Below are positions 26,201 through 39,300 of a stretch of 64,000 bases of DNA, one piece after another. The stretch covers positions 58,945,249-59,009,248 of the forward strand of contig NC_088295.1 of the NCBI RefSeq assembly GCF_032854445.1, given 5' to 3'. The notes beneath the pieces were generated by a model. It was given only the letters and a program-made list of their open reading frames with translations. It did no database searches and was not told the DNA's origin. A program made the translations under genes and the position numbers. The DNA comes from Liolophura sinensis (Eukaryota; Mollusca; Polyplacophora; Chitonida; Chitonidae). Each line of letters starts with the position of its first letter. Positions within the stretch are counted from its first letter, which is position 1.

Positions 26201-26686
26201 GAAGCCTAAAATCTGTCCTCTAATCTTTGTAAATGAAAGTTATATGTTCAGTTATCTGCAGTTCACTCTTGTATTGCATCATCAGATTTCTTATATCCAA
26301 GTCTATTTAGTCTTCACAGTTTCTGTAACAAATTTAATCCACTCTGTTTATTGCTAAATAACCGAATAGAAAATTTTATTATGCAGTCGTGGCAGTTATT
26401 CGTGTTACGGATTCTTGTGAATTTTGTAAAAAACTACTTGTTGACAAAGTGTGTACATGCACAAGATATTCACTGCTTCTCTTTGACAGTTTTCCTCATA
26501 AAATGGGGAGGTTTTTGTACATAAGTATCTGAGTATAGCCATCCCATGACCTCATATCCCTATGGTATGTAAATAATGATGTGATGTACATAAAGATAGC
26601 GGACACCTTTATAAGGTGTCAGAAGTTAATATTTTGAGTTACTGGATTTTTGGAAACCAGTGGAAGTTGTTCTTGGAAGTTGAGTA

Positions 26687-26692
26687 ATTAAA
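26687..26692 (+). terminator. candidate poly(A) signal ATTAAA for DEAF1
   Basis: ATTAAA followed within 50 bases by a T/GT-rich run (TTGTTTTGTTTTG), the usual layout of a cleavage site. It is the last such signal before the tandem-repeat region. Assignment to DEAF1 is inferred from orientation only. Confidence 0.35.
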
Positions 26693-27149
26693 CTATTTGA
26701 CATTATTCATGAGTGTATCTTGTTTTGTTTTGTTTCTTGCTGGTGCGAGAAGAAATGTTTTTTTTTTTTTTTTTACAAATTTCCGTTATATATTCAAAAA
26801 ATTTACGCAGAAAGGAGTTCCCTCTGAAAGAAGGTGAAAGCATTGAAAAAGCTACTCTTGCCTCACTTAGGGTTTGAAGTGGTTATACACTGGAGACTCT
26901 TGGCAAAAAAATCAGCATAAATTGAATTAAATTTTTGTTATTATTTTAGAATAGCACAAATAATTACCTTATGCAAAATATCAGCATTGTCTGTGCATGT
27001 GTTTACCATTCATAATTGGTTCCTAAAATTTATGAAGCTGGATGTACAGAAAATTTGATTTGATAAGTGAATATGGATTTTTTTGGCCGGAAATCTCTGG
27101 TATAGCCAGAACTCTAATGTCAGCATTCTACCTGTTGTTACATGGAAGT

Positions 27150-27285
27150 GTCAATTGAGGGTCTTCCAGCAACCTGTGGATGGTCTAAGTTTTCCCCAGG
27201 TTCTGCCCAGTTTCCACACACCATAATGCTGGATGCGTTTAAGTCCAGCGTAAACAACCAATCAAATCAAATCAAATGGAAGTGT
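27150..27285 (+). mobile_element. SINE-A 3' fragment
   Basis: From CAGCAACCTGTGGATGGTC to AACCAATCAAATCAAATCAA. Confidence 0.85.
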
Positions 27286-27499
27286 GTTTCGATGCCACAC
27301 AGGTCTCATTGGTAATATAAGGTGCTGCCTTACTGGAACTCCATGCTGAAAGGCATGAAATTCATGTAAGGCAAAATCACACCATGGAATGAGATTGGTA
27401 TGTTATGAGATAGACTTGTCCTCATGTCAGTCTTATTCATTTATCATTACATACATGTAACTGTATCCACCCATTAAGTTACACTATAGAGACTCCTGG

Positions 27500-27720
27500 A
27501 TGGCCAGCAATGTACAGTATTCACCTATAGGTTAGCACATTTCATGGCCAGCACTGTACAGTATTCACCTGAAGGTTAGCAAATTTCATGGCCAGCACTG
27601 TACAGTATTCACCTGAAGGTTAGCAATTTTCATGGCCAGCACTGTACAGTATTCACCTGAAGGTTAGCAATTTTCATGGCCAGCACTGTACTGTAGTAAC
27701 CTGAAGGTCAGCAATTTTCA
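27500..27720. repeat. 44-bp tandem array, about 5 copies
   Basis: Spacing of CATGGCCAGCACTGTAC starts is 44 bp (27543, 27587, 27631, 27675). Copies diverge by a few bases at the ends. Intergenic. Confidence 0.93.
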
Positions 27721-28149
27721 AACGACACACTTTGCTTGATTCATCCACCTTATAGGGCCACATAAGTGTTTTCTGTGAACCTGAATTTATCAGAAAAACA
27801 TCATGTTTTCATCAGGCCTTTTTGCTATCTGTGCTTCAGAAAATTAAATTTAACATTCCAAAACTCAGGTGAATTACAGTATCATCCTTTTCCCCACCAA
27901 GTGCAAAAGTAGAAACTATGTGTCCCTTGCTAGCACAATTGTCAATTTTACCCACTGGCAATCATCAAAGGATATACACAGGTCTCCTAATGTCTAGTTA
28001 ATATCTGGACTGCAAGCTGATGAGCTATAGAAACTTGTTCTTAAATCATGGTTGTTGATGTTGGTTTGACTGAGACTTTTGCAGTCTTTCATAATCTTTC
28101 ATGTCATTGCTTGTTCACACACACAACTCCTTGACCATGCAAACTAAGT

Positions 28150-28990
28150 TAATTTCAACATCTTGGCACAACTAAGTCAGTATCTGACAAAGGTCAGTGA
28201 TTTACTCTGGGAACTCTGCATGGTTTCCTCTGACAGACAAAGGTCAGTGATTTACTCTGGGAACTCTGCATGGTTTCCTCCACCCATAATTCCAACATCT
28301 TGGCGCAACTAAGTCAGTATCTGACAACGGTCAGTGATTTACTCTGGGAACTCTGCATGGTTTCCTCCACCCATAACTCCAACATCTTGGCACAGCTGCG
28401 TCAGTATCTGACAAAGGTCAGTGACTTACTCTGGGAACTCTGCATGGTTTCCTCCACCCATAATTCCAACATCTTGGCACAGCTGCGTCAGTATCTGACA
28501 AAGGTCAGTGATTTACTCTGGGAACTCTGCATGGTTTCCTCCACCCATAACTCCAACATCTTGGCACAGCTAAGTCAGTATCTGACAAAGGTCAGTGACT
28601 TACTCTGGGAACTCTGCATGGTTTCCTCCACCCATAACTCCAACATCTTGGCACAGCTAAGTCAGTATCTGACAAAGGTCAGTGATTTACTCTGGGAACT
28701 CTGCATGGTTTCCTCCACCCATAATTCCAACATCTTGGTACAGCTGCGTCAGTATCTGACAAAGGTCAGTGACTTACTCTGGGAACTCTGCATGGTTTCC
28801 TCCACCCATAATTCCAACATCTTGGCACAGCTGAGTCAGTATCTGACAAAGGTCAGTGATTTACACTGGGAACTCTGCATGGTTTCCTCCACCCATAATT
28901 CCAACATCTTGGCACAGCTGCGTCAGTATCTGACAAAGGTCAGTGACTTACTCTGGGAACTCTGCATGGTTTCCTCCACGCATAAACCGG
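28150..28990. repeat. 87-bp minisatellite, about 9-10 copies, open in one frame
   Basis: Tandem 87-bp units containing GGTTTCCTCCACCCATAA and GTCAGTATCTGACAAAGGTC. Because 87 is a multiple of three, one plus frame stays open for 261 codons. Part of the unit and the sequence right after the array resemble the 3' half of SINE-A. Confidence 0.95.
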
Positions 28991-29052
28991 ATGCCAACCG
29001 TGAAAAATTCTTTAGCAAAGGAATAAACACTAATCAAAAAGATAAATTAATG
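28965..29052 (+). mobile_element. degenerate SINE-A 3' end beside the 87-bp array
   Basis: CTCTGCATGGTTTCCTCCAC, then GTGAAAAATTCTTTAGC and ACACTAATCAAAAAG, which parallels the SINE-A end (GGTTTCCTCC..., GAAATATTCTTGAG, ACACCAATCAAATAA). Confidence 0.6.
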
Positions 29053-29139
29053 TAAAATCATATTTATAATAGGTACATTTGCACAACTTGTTTCAGTTAC
29101 AAGCCAAACAGAACACAGGGTAAGTAGCTGGACATAAAA

Positions 29140-29305
29140 TAGCTGGCTTCCTGGTATGTAGGAAGGTCTGTCAACAACCTGCGGATGGTGGTGTGTTGCC
29201 TTCGGATCTCTGCATTTTCCTCCCGCCATAATGCTGGCCTCCGTTGTATTAGTGAAATATTCTTGAGTACATCTTAAAACATCAATAAAATAAATAAAAA
29301 CCAAA
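29140..29305 (+). mobile_element. SINE-A, 5'-truncated
   Basis: Body and 3' end (GTGAAATATTCTTGAGTACA) with AATAAAATAAATAAA tail. Confidence 0.88.
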
Positions 29306-29370
29306 AGAAAAACCCAGGATGACCCAGGAAACCACATGAACTAAACAGCACCGTTTAAGTTTTCCAAATA

Positions 29371-29376
29371 TTTATT
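29371..29376 (-). terminator. candidate poly(A) signal AATAAA for PAXBP1
   Basis: On the minus strand AAATAAATA lies about 1 kb past the PAXBP1 stop codon. The implied 3' UTR (30386 to about 29350) would include an antisense SINE-A. SINE tails also supply AATAAA, so another site could be used. Confidence 0.3.
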
Positions 29377-29670
29377 TAAAGTTCACTTCTGCTATACACA
29401 AAGACTCAACATAGGTGCAATTAAATATTTTATATTTGTGATACAGAAATGACTGATCCTAGGTCATCCACACAGCACCAATACTTTCTGGGCTTTTAAA
29501 ATTGTCTAGAAAAATAAATTGCACACTGATGACATGGGTGGGATGTGGATGGGGTCAAGTAATCGGTTTCCAGTGCTATTTATAATTCTATTAAATTCTG
29601 GAAAAAGAAAAAAAAATCTTGCAAGCATTATGCAAGATGATTATGTCAGATGAAAACTTCTGAATCATAT

Positions 29671-29869
29671 TGATTTATTTATTTGATTGGTGTTTTACGC
29701 CATACTCAAGAATATTTCACTTATACGACGGCGGCCACCATTATGGCGGGCGGAAACCAGGCAGAGCCTGGGGGAAACCCAAGATTGCTACAGGTTGCTG
29801 ACAGACCTTCTCACTTACGGCTGGAGAGGAAGCAAGCATGAGCTGGACGTGAACTCACAGTGACCGCAT
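29671..29869 (-). mobile_element. SINE-A, 5'-truncated, probable TSD
   Basis: Tail to B-box region, in the probable PAXBP1 3' UTR. ATATTGATTTATTTAT occurs at both ends (about 29668 and 29868), consistent with a target-site duplication, though the AT-rich tail makes this ambiguous. Confidence 0.88.
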
Positions 29870-30386
29870 ATTGATTTATTTATCCGGTGCTTGAGGCTGT
29901 ATTTCAGGAATTATTTCAGGCTTAGGGCAGGGTGGAAACTGAAGAAAACCACCCTATATACCTGGTAGTTCGTTTATGAAAAAAATCTAGTTTAAAAACA
30001 AAATGTTTTCCTCAGCTGTTGTATCTTCTTCACAGAATAATGTAATTTTTGGACCAAAAAGGTGGTGATCTGCATGTACAAGTTTTGGTTGAGGTGGCTG
30101 TCGTAATGTACATTGTTCAATGATACCGAAAACCCTGTTCATGAATTACGCACAAATATCATCTCCCCAATTCTTTGCAAACATCTTCTTTTACCTCGAG
30201 GCATACCCAAAGCAAAGTTGCATGTCATTCGCACTGACACAATTTCATTCTCAACTGTCTGGTGGCAATGGTAGCCTGACACAATCATCTGTGGCACAGG
30301 ATGACCAGTTGACCAACAGATGCTATTTTAACACCTGTGAAGAGTTGTTTCCCAAAAGCAGCAAAGTTGTCTCCCCTCACACGATT

Positions 30387-33300
30387 TCAGGACAGCTTGA
30401 AGCTGTATTTGTCAGACATTTTCTTGGCATGGTCCATCGCACGAATGTTCACCAGTAGCTTACTGATCTGCTTGATCTGCTCTCTGCAAGAAAAAAAACA
30501 AAAACCAATGCAGTTTAGATGTCTGACAAATACAGTTTAGATAAAAAAAAATGTAAAAAAAAAATGCTTTTGTCACAATTAAGATTTTTGGGACTGGTGT
30601 TTGATCCCAAGTTGACTTCGTGTGCATCTTGCAATCACCTTGGTATTAAACCTGAACTTAGTGAACTAATAAAAATAAAACATTTAACATGACACAATAT
30701 TTTTATCTTAAATATATGATTTAAACAGATCAGCATCAGCCTGTGAACTACACCAAAGTTCAACGTAAATTCTCAACATGTGTCTATAATTATCCTACAT
30801 TTTGACTGTAAAGGATTTATGAAACTGTTTTTTTTTTTTTCACTTATCAACATGCAGTTTAGGGTATATCCTAACATACAATCATACAAAAAAGATTTCA
30901 AGCCTTGTTTTTACAAGATGAAAATAGCATTAAACTCCTATTTCTCCAATCCCTGGAAATGAAGTAGCCTGCAGTCATGAGTGGTGTGGTATCAACAGTT
31001 ATACAACTGTGCGAGAGAGCAGTCTATGTTAGGGGCACTGAAGCTAGAGCCATGAAGTCCATCATAGACGTCATTTCTTTAAATGTTTCTCTATTAACGA
31101 AAAAATGTGTATAAAATATGAACCACAACTGAAAAAATATAAATGTAAATTTTTGGGGTATAATTTTCTTTATTTCCCACTTAACCATAATGCTTGTCGG
31201 AGAAGTGATTTAAAAAAAAAAAAAAAAAATTCATTGATCAGTTTTTCTTTCTTTCAAAAACAATATCTCAGGGTATCTTAACTAAATATATGCATACATT
31301 ATCAACAATTACACAAACAAGGCTTTTTTTTCTGGGTCATGGCTTACCTGGCTTCTTTCTGCTCACTCTCCTTCTTGGCCAGGCTGCTCTGGTAGAGAGT
31401 TTCCGCAGCATAGTTCAGGTAGCGGCAGATGTTCTCCAGCTGTGGGATCGTCTTATCTCCGCCCAGCTCATAAAACCAGTCCTTAGGGAATGTCGATACG
31501 ATCTGAGGGCAAAGACGACAGATGTAATTCAACAATACAATCGCGTTTTCATAGTACACCATATTATAATTAAGTAACCAGAAATTTTGCCTGGAAAAAC
31601 GTGCGTTTTTAGAAGGAAATATGGTGCTGAATCTGACAGTTTTCCCCAGAATATCACCTTTCAACACCTGACTTCCAAACCTTGAAGCTCCTTTCTAAGA
31701 CGTCAACACATTGCTCAGAAACATCATTTCAGGAACCTAGACTGGCATCTAGTGAGATAAACTGCCTATCAGATAGAACACTTCCTGCTATCATTGTTTT
31801 TATTTAGTATCTCATAGCACTATCCCATCAGAGAGTACTGGCAAACTGCAATATCACGTCACAAACACCTGGCATGATAATATACCTCCTGTAGTCACAT
31901 TCTACTGACACCATGCTAGTCATCTTCCTTTTTTTGCAATTTCAATTGCACAGTGCAGGCGTCATAAGTCACATGGTAATTTGGTACAACCAAATATGAG
32001 ATAAATACAGCAAAAACACTGATCTCTTGTCAATAGGAGCCAGCAGTTTTTACTTACAGCTTGGCATTTGATCAGAGCATTGCTATTGACTCCAGAGTTC
32101 TGAAGGCCTAGAATTATGTATCTGTTCAGTAGGCTGTCCAGAGCCATGTGCTGAAGGATGGGGGTGGCCAGGATGCCCTGCCAGGATAGGATGTTACCCA
32201 GAAGCTGAAACAATACAACAACACACAGAATAATACAGGGTCATGTGCTGAAGGATGGGGGTGGCCAGGATGCCCCGCCAGGATAGGATGTTACCCAAAA
32301 GCTGAAACAATACAACAACACACAGAATAATACAGGGTCATGTGCTGAAGGATGGGGGTGGCCAGGATGCCCTGCCAGGATAGGATGTTACCCAGAAGCT
32401 GAAACAATACAACACACAGAATAATACAGGGCCATGTGCTGAAGAATAGGGGTGGTCAGGATACCCTGTCAGGATAGGATATTACCCAGAAGCTGAAACA
32501 ATACAACAACACACAGAATAATACAGGGCCATGTGCTGAAGGATGGGGGTGGTCAGGATACCCTGTCAGGATAGGATGTTACCCAGAAGCTGAAACAATA
32601 CAACAAACCCTGAATAACACAGGGCCATGTGCTGAGGGATGGGTGAAAATGCCCTGCCAGTTTTTTGTGTTGTGCACTTTGACATGGTAATTATTCTGCT
32701 GGCAAAACTTATGGCAAAGTGATGTATAAGTTTCAATATGATAAGATGAACGGTTTTGTGACGGAATTACAGATGGGATGCAAATGTGTAGTTTCTTCTG
32801 GTTAGCAGCAGGGGGCCTAATAAAACAGGTTTATGGGATGAACAATAGAAATAACTGATGCCCAAAATTTAATTTACATATCAGCAAGATACTTGCAAAA
32901 GCAAAATTGAAAGATAAAGGGTTTTGTGACGCCAATGATAAAAGATAAATTAGATAAAAAAAAAGTTAGTGGATTTGGCTTAACAGTTGATAAAATCAGC
33001 TCACAGAACAGTATTTATTAAGGAAATGAAACACTCACTTTTATACACCCCCAAAACTGGCGCTGGAAAAACACAGCTGGGCCCGATGACTTGCTTTCTA
33101 TTACACTGAAAAATTAATCAAAATTTGATAGAATCTTCCAAGAGAATGGCATTGAAATCAATCAGCTGTAAGTTCCAATTTTGTCGTCAGATTTTTACTC
33201 ATTTGTTGTGTATATCACATGCCTATGATTACAATAGGATGGAATCATTTCGGTTATTTGAAGATTATTTCAATATAATACAGGATAATGGTTAAGAAAG

Positions 33301-36300
33301 TGGGTGCTTGATATAATTTGGAGAATCTCTATCCTTATACAGGATAAAGTAAAATTTCAAAACAGGAATCGGTGAAATTTCTCAAAAATTATAACAAGAA
33401 AACACGAAAAAAAATCTATTACTTACTTTTTAGGATAGAGTGGCATAAACACATCATCATCCAAAGTCTTTCTGATTCTTGTTACAATGGATTTCAACAA
33501 TGTCTATGGAGAAAAAAAATAAATAAATAAAACTTAAACCAAAACATTGAATTTAGAGATAATCACCATATAACTTTGCTACTTGAATGTTTTAAAGCCA
33601 TCCTTTAAGATACATACAACATTTGTACAGAAATGAACTGTGACCATGAAGAATCAAGCCAGGTGATAACATAATGCCTCCAAAACTAAAGTAAGAAAGC
33701 AATACTCCTGGTGGTTGGGGTGCTGTGTGTGTGTGTTGGGCGGGGGGTGGGGAGGTGTGTAAATCGGTTGTGGTACAGCAATGAATCAACCTAATAAGCC
33801 AACAAGGTCCATTGAGGTATATATAACTGAAGACACTTTCTCTTATCAAAAAATAAAACTTTTTCAGCTATGATTTTACAGTACCTGGGTATTTTTTCCA
33901 TGAGAATTGATGTGAGGGTAATCGTTGGTCAGTTTTGTCATCAGATTGACCAATCGCGACGTCTGTGATGTGGACATGGGGTCCCAGACTGACTCTACTA
34001 ATGCTAGAGGAAAAGAACAGGAAAATTGTTATAGTTAGCTTAACATAACACGACTGATGACTGATAGTAATTGATTTTGCAGAACAAATACCACCTGAAT
34101 AATTCAGTTGCATTCTGCAACAGAGCCAGGCCCCATGTGTCATTTAAGCATCTATGCTTTGTGATTCAATTCTGAAATGCCACACATTTCAAAATATTCT
34201 TGCTCATACAACATTGAACATAAGGTCCATATAACACAGCCATGAAGACCTTTATGTGATCAATCGAACAGTGCCAAATACTGTAAAAAATTACATTAAA
34301 TATTCATCTTTTTTGTCCATCGCACATTATGAAATATCATATTCATTATAAAGTTTTTAAGTTTAAATTTTCCAATATGCAATAACAGAAGACCAAGCTA
34401 CTTTTTCTAAAACCATAAAACTATACTTTCCATATGCCATTATGGCATATATTTATATACCAGATGTACATGTATTTGAAAGGCTTCAGAGGGTTTAGAA
34501 AATAGTATCCAAAACTTTACCTGTAAGTTTTGGGACAAGAACCTTATCTACTATACTTGGTAACAATTTGACATCATCATCATCATCAACTCTGTGGAGG
34601 ATAACCTCCTCATCATAACCATAGAACAGCAGGTCATTGAACCAGGCAGACTCCTCAAAGTCAGCACAACTCTCCTGTAATTGGAGGAGGGAAAGGTCAT
34701 GGTATTCAGCATCATTAATGATGTTGTCAAACAATATTATGAATATTTTCAACCACACCAGTGCAGGAATATATGACCTATTTAGGAAGTACCGGTATGA
34801 AATTTAAAAAAACAAAAACAAAAAAAAACTGATTGTCAAACTTCAAAATAGGATGTGCCCTGTTTGGATTTGCATAAGAAAGTCACAAAAACTATTTTCA
34901 AAATGACTAACTGTTCTCAAATTTTCAATTCATAACTCCCTATAAGTGGACGTACTGTGTAGTGATATTTATGTCACTGGGAATCCCCCAAATTTTATAT
35001 ACCACATATCAAAACTTGGAGTAACTGCATACTTTGTGGTACTATATTTAATCTAGATTCTGGTGGATTCCCGCAAAGCAAACCTACAGGAATCCGTTTA
35101 GATTCTGGTGGATTCCAGCAAAACAAACCTACAGGAATCCATTTAGATTCTGGTGGATTCCCGCAAAGCAAACCTACAGGAATCCGTTTAGATTACCGTA
35201 AAGAGTTACAGAAATAAAGGCGTGCACATTAAATAGGTTTATGTATTTGACCCGCTCTCAGCTATACAGTAGTAGGTAATTCAGCTACAATTCAGCAAAT
35301 GTTAGTGAACTAAACTAAAAACTTACGGTCAAATATCAAATGAACTATGGATAATTCAGAAATGAAAAATGGGTCATTCATGGATTTTGTCTCTACAAAA
35401 AAGCCTACCTCAAGAGGGTTCCAGTTGACTAGCTGTAAGCGCAGCAGTGGGTTGAAGAGTTTAGGCAGACACAGGCTAATGTAAGCTTCTCTATACGATT
35501 CACCCTGTTTTCTTCTCCACTCATCAAAACGCTCACGAATGGCATCCAGTCTGTGGAAATCTTCTATTACATCATCAAATACAATGCCCTGCTGTTCTAA
35601 TATCCGCTCTGAAAAACGAAGAAAAAAAAAAAAAAGTGGTGAAAATCAGTGAAGACAAAAGATTCCTTTTGGTAAGGCAAAACAGTATTTAATTTAATAA
35701 ATCCTCAGCTTACCAAAACCATTAACGAAATTGCCGTAACTTTAGTTCAACTCTTGAAACTTTTCTATATATCCCCTTTACTTGTGGTTTAGTATTTTTC
35801 AAGAGGTATATATTTGCTTCCTTCTGACTGATTCATCCATTCTATTGGGTCAGCTAAGCGGTTTTTGTGAAGTCTGATGAATTTCTCATGAGAAAAACTC
35901 AAGTGTTGGCATCCAAAGTAGCATTTTAAAGTGTTTAAGAATATGCTTCTGAAAAACATTACATTTCTACATACCAAACCTAATGTGAAATACAACATTG
36001 TATATAAATGTGATCCTACATGGAAGTTAGTATTAAGATGTATTTGTTTTATCACTTTTAAATATTTATCCTTTACAAGATGGATGAAAAGGGAAATAAG
36101 ATGTATTTAAATTTTTTTGTCCGCCCCACCCTCAACCTAAAAAAACCCCAACAGATTCTAGCCCAAAAACTAGATCAAAAAAGCTAAAAAAAGGATCATA
36201 AAAATATTACTTTCCCAAAGACATATCCAACATACAAAGATATAAACAAAAGTATCACAAAACTAATTTTAAAACTATTACAACTACAATATGTAGTTTG

Positions 36301-39300
36301 TTTTGATCCACATCTCAATTAAACTAAAACACAACAAATTGTTACTTCATGTTTTGAGAAATTTGTGCTTGTCACTTTCATGACAAGTCGAAAATTTATA
36401 AAGATTTCTATCCACCTTTAGCCATCTTAAACTTTGACATTTCTGATTTGCTTTCTTCGTCATCTGACGATAATCCGTCATGATGTCCACGTATGTTCTT
36501 TCCCTCTCTTGCTCGTCTACGTCTGGATCTGAAAATACAAAAAATAAACCAACCCCTGAAGGTAACCATTTTGCTTCCAAATTCATTAAGGTACCCACTG
36601 TTTAAACACAATGGCTTGGTACTTTTTAAGTTCTCACTAACATGACACCATGAATTATTTGTTACCATTTAAGTTCTAACTAACATGACACCATGAATTA
36701 TTTGTTACCTTTTAAGTTCTAACTAACATGACACCATGAAATTATTTGTTACTTTTTAAGTTCTCACTAACATTACACCATGAAATTATTTGTTACTTTT
36801 TAAGTTCTCACTAACATTACACCATGAACTATAGGTGTTTTATGCTATACAAGAATTTTTCAATTATAATGATAACAATCACTGTGGTGGAAAGAAACCC
36901 GGGGGAAACATTCGGCCTTCCGCAGGTTCCTGACAGATCTTCCCTATGTCCTTCATGACAGTTTTATTTATTTATTTCATTAGTTAAGAATATTTCACAT
37001 ATACTATGGCAACCAGCATTACGGTAGGAGGAAACTGAGCAAAGCCCAGGGGAAAGGAAACCCACAACCTCTCGGAAGTTACTAACAGACCTTTCTATGA
37101 ACGACCGAAAACGAAGCCAGCATAAAATGAACTCGAACTCACAATGATAGACAGTTTAAAATCTGAGAAATAATTTATGCATGTGATGAGTTTATAATTA
37201 ATGGGTAATTACATGTAACGAATGAGAATGTCTTTCTTTGCATAACAGACATTTATCCCATAATAATTACCCAAAATAAATAAAATACACCCACTTCCAT
37301 CTTTCATGTGGTTCATTAGTTTGTCAGATGTCTTACAAATTTGTTACAATTTAATAAGGCTGGATGCATAGAACAAAGGAGGCTGTACACTAACTTTCTG
37401 GCTTCTCGCTCAGCTGTCCTCCTCTGTCGGGCTATGTCAGCATCCGTTTCTTTGAGAACGGCGCTCCCTTTATCTGGAAATAAGACAGGTGAATATAAAC
37501 CCACATGTATAACTGACAGATGCTTGGGGTTTTATGTCGTACTTAACCATTTTTTCAGTCATATAAAATCCTCATGGCATGGGTCACGTGTCACTAGTAC
37601 CGCAATGTGGTTTTTCAGCACAAAAATACTTGTAATTCGTGAAATATTGCAAATTTCAAAAAGGCAGTGGAGAGAATTTCAGAGGCATCAAATTTATTAG
37701 CGCAAACCAAACGATAATATTAGTAGAACTCCACATAATGTCTTATATCATGTTATTCACAGGGCTGTAAAAAAAAAAACAAAAAAAAAACAAAATGTAA
37801 GAATATACAAAAAAATTCGAGAAAAACGGCCATTACACCACCTAGATTTGGTTGCCTTTACTTTCCACCTCTAACACATTTGGTTTAAACCAGCATCAAC
37901 ATGAACACGGTTCAATATTCTGATTCGTACACTAATTCACTATCAGCTTTATTGCCTGTATTCTTCTTCCGATTCTACATGCATTTTAAATTTCAAATTT
38001 AAATATTATCCACATAAACTTGATATATGGGTACATAAATATTCGTTCAAATCATAAGCATCTGCTATCATTTAGGCAACAAAATGATGAAAGTTGTAAG
38101 GGCAGATAATGGCATGAATGTGTGCCTACAGAACAATTTTGATAATATATTAGTGTCTCCTAACGCCACAGTTTCTATGCTTGTATCTGTTTCAACAGAA
38201 ATATTGTCCTGAGGTATATGCATATAAATGTATGTGTGATCAGACAGACATAGGCTAGAAGTTGTGGCTGTGTGACAAACGTACACTGCCCATACTCTGG
38301 AGGGATACCGACTTGCCATGTAGTCCTGACACTGGTCCTGTACGTCTTGCTGCCGGCGTTTCACCAGGGCCTGGGCACGCTGACGTAAGAGCTCCATCAT
38401 CTGATCCTCAAGCTGGTTGATGCGAGGCACCTACAATACAACACAGCAGTTATTAGCTAAGCTGACAACATAAGCGATGAGGAACTATTCAAAAAAACAT
38501 TTTTTTTTATTCTAAATGGGTGTTTTAAACAACATCACTAATCTATTTCTTTATTTCCTTGAATGGGGTTAAAGCATTGGTGAAGAATTTTCTCCTTGGA
38601 TGATGGCAATCAGTTTTACAGCGGAGGTATATCGCAGGCGTTAAACCATTGACCCTTGGCAAATAACTGACAAATTTTCCTACATGTAATGCACAGATGT
38701 ACTTCATATTGGTCTGAGAATGTAACTGTGAAAGACCAGTTCACATCTATAAGAGTCTGTCACCAATAACTGGACTGATCTTACACAACTTTATTGATCA
38801 CATATGTGCTGAACATCAAGCACCTAAATTTTTCACTTTACAGCAGTCCTGTTTGTTGATGGAGGTAACTGTAGTGCAGAGAGTAAGGCAAGGGCCTTTA
38901 GACAGGCCCTGACAAAACTCCTGCACGGAGAGAAATTACCAAAATGCTATAAGTTTGTTCAAGAATTAAGAAGAACATTACTGTAATTCTTCAACCTTTT
39001 CGCATGTTTGCACGGCGTTCATTCAAGCATATTCTGAAAGACTTATTTTATGTAGACTGATAAAATTATACTTTCTGTGAAGCCCTGAAACTGACCAATC
39101 AAACCAATTTCAAAATGTCCATAAATTACACTGCAATTTGCTCATGCATATGCGAAAAGATTGAGGAATTAGGCTAACAAAGAATTTTCTTGAAAACGAA
39201 AATCATTGGAAAAAGAAAAACATTGAAAAAAGAAAAACACCGCCGTAAGGAAAACATGGAAATAAAAAATGTGTTATTATTAGAATAAAATTTCATTTTT

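Larger units (their letters stand above)
22858..26700 (+). other. probable 3' UTR of DEAF1
   Basis: No conserved coding frame follows the DEAF1 stop. The segment is AT-rich and holds two MITE-like inverted-repeat elements (22931-23052, 23114-23263), a SINE-C tail fragment near 23445-23485 and a CA-type microsatellite near 24290-24350. A candidate ATTAAA poly(A) signal at 26687-26692 is followed by a GT-rich stretch. A UTR of about 3.8 kb is plausible but no transcript supports it; earlier poly(A) sites could be used. Confidence 0.4.
26701..29340. other. intergenic interval between convergent DEAF1 and PAXBP1
   Basis: No gene recognised. It contains a 5'-truncated SINE-A (27150-27285), a 44-bp tandem array (27500-27720), an 87-bp tandem array (28150-28990), a degenerate SINE 3' end (28965-29052) and another truncated SINE-A (29140-29305). 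Confidence 0.6.

Noticed and set aside
28270-29055. 261-residue repeat protein as a real gene
   Set aside because: The frame is explained by an 87-bp tandem unit; no promoter, splice partners or known family. Kept as a finding, not annotated as CDS.
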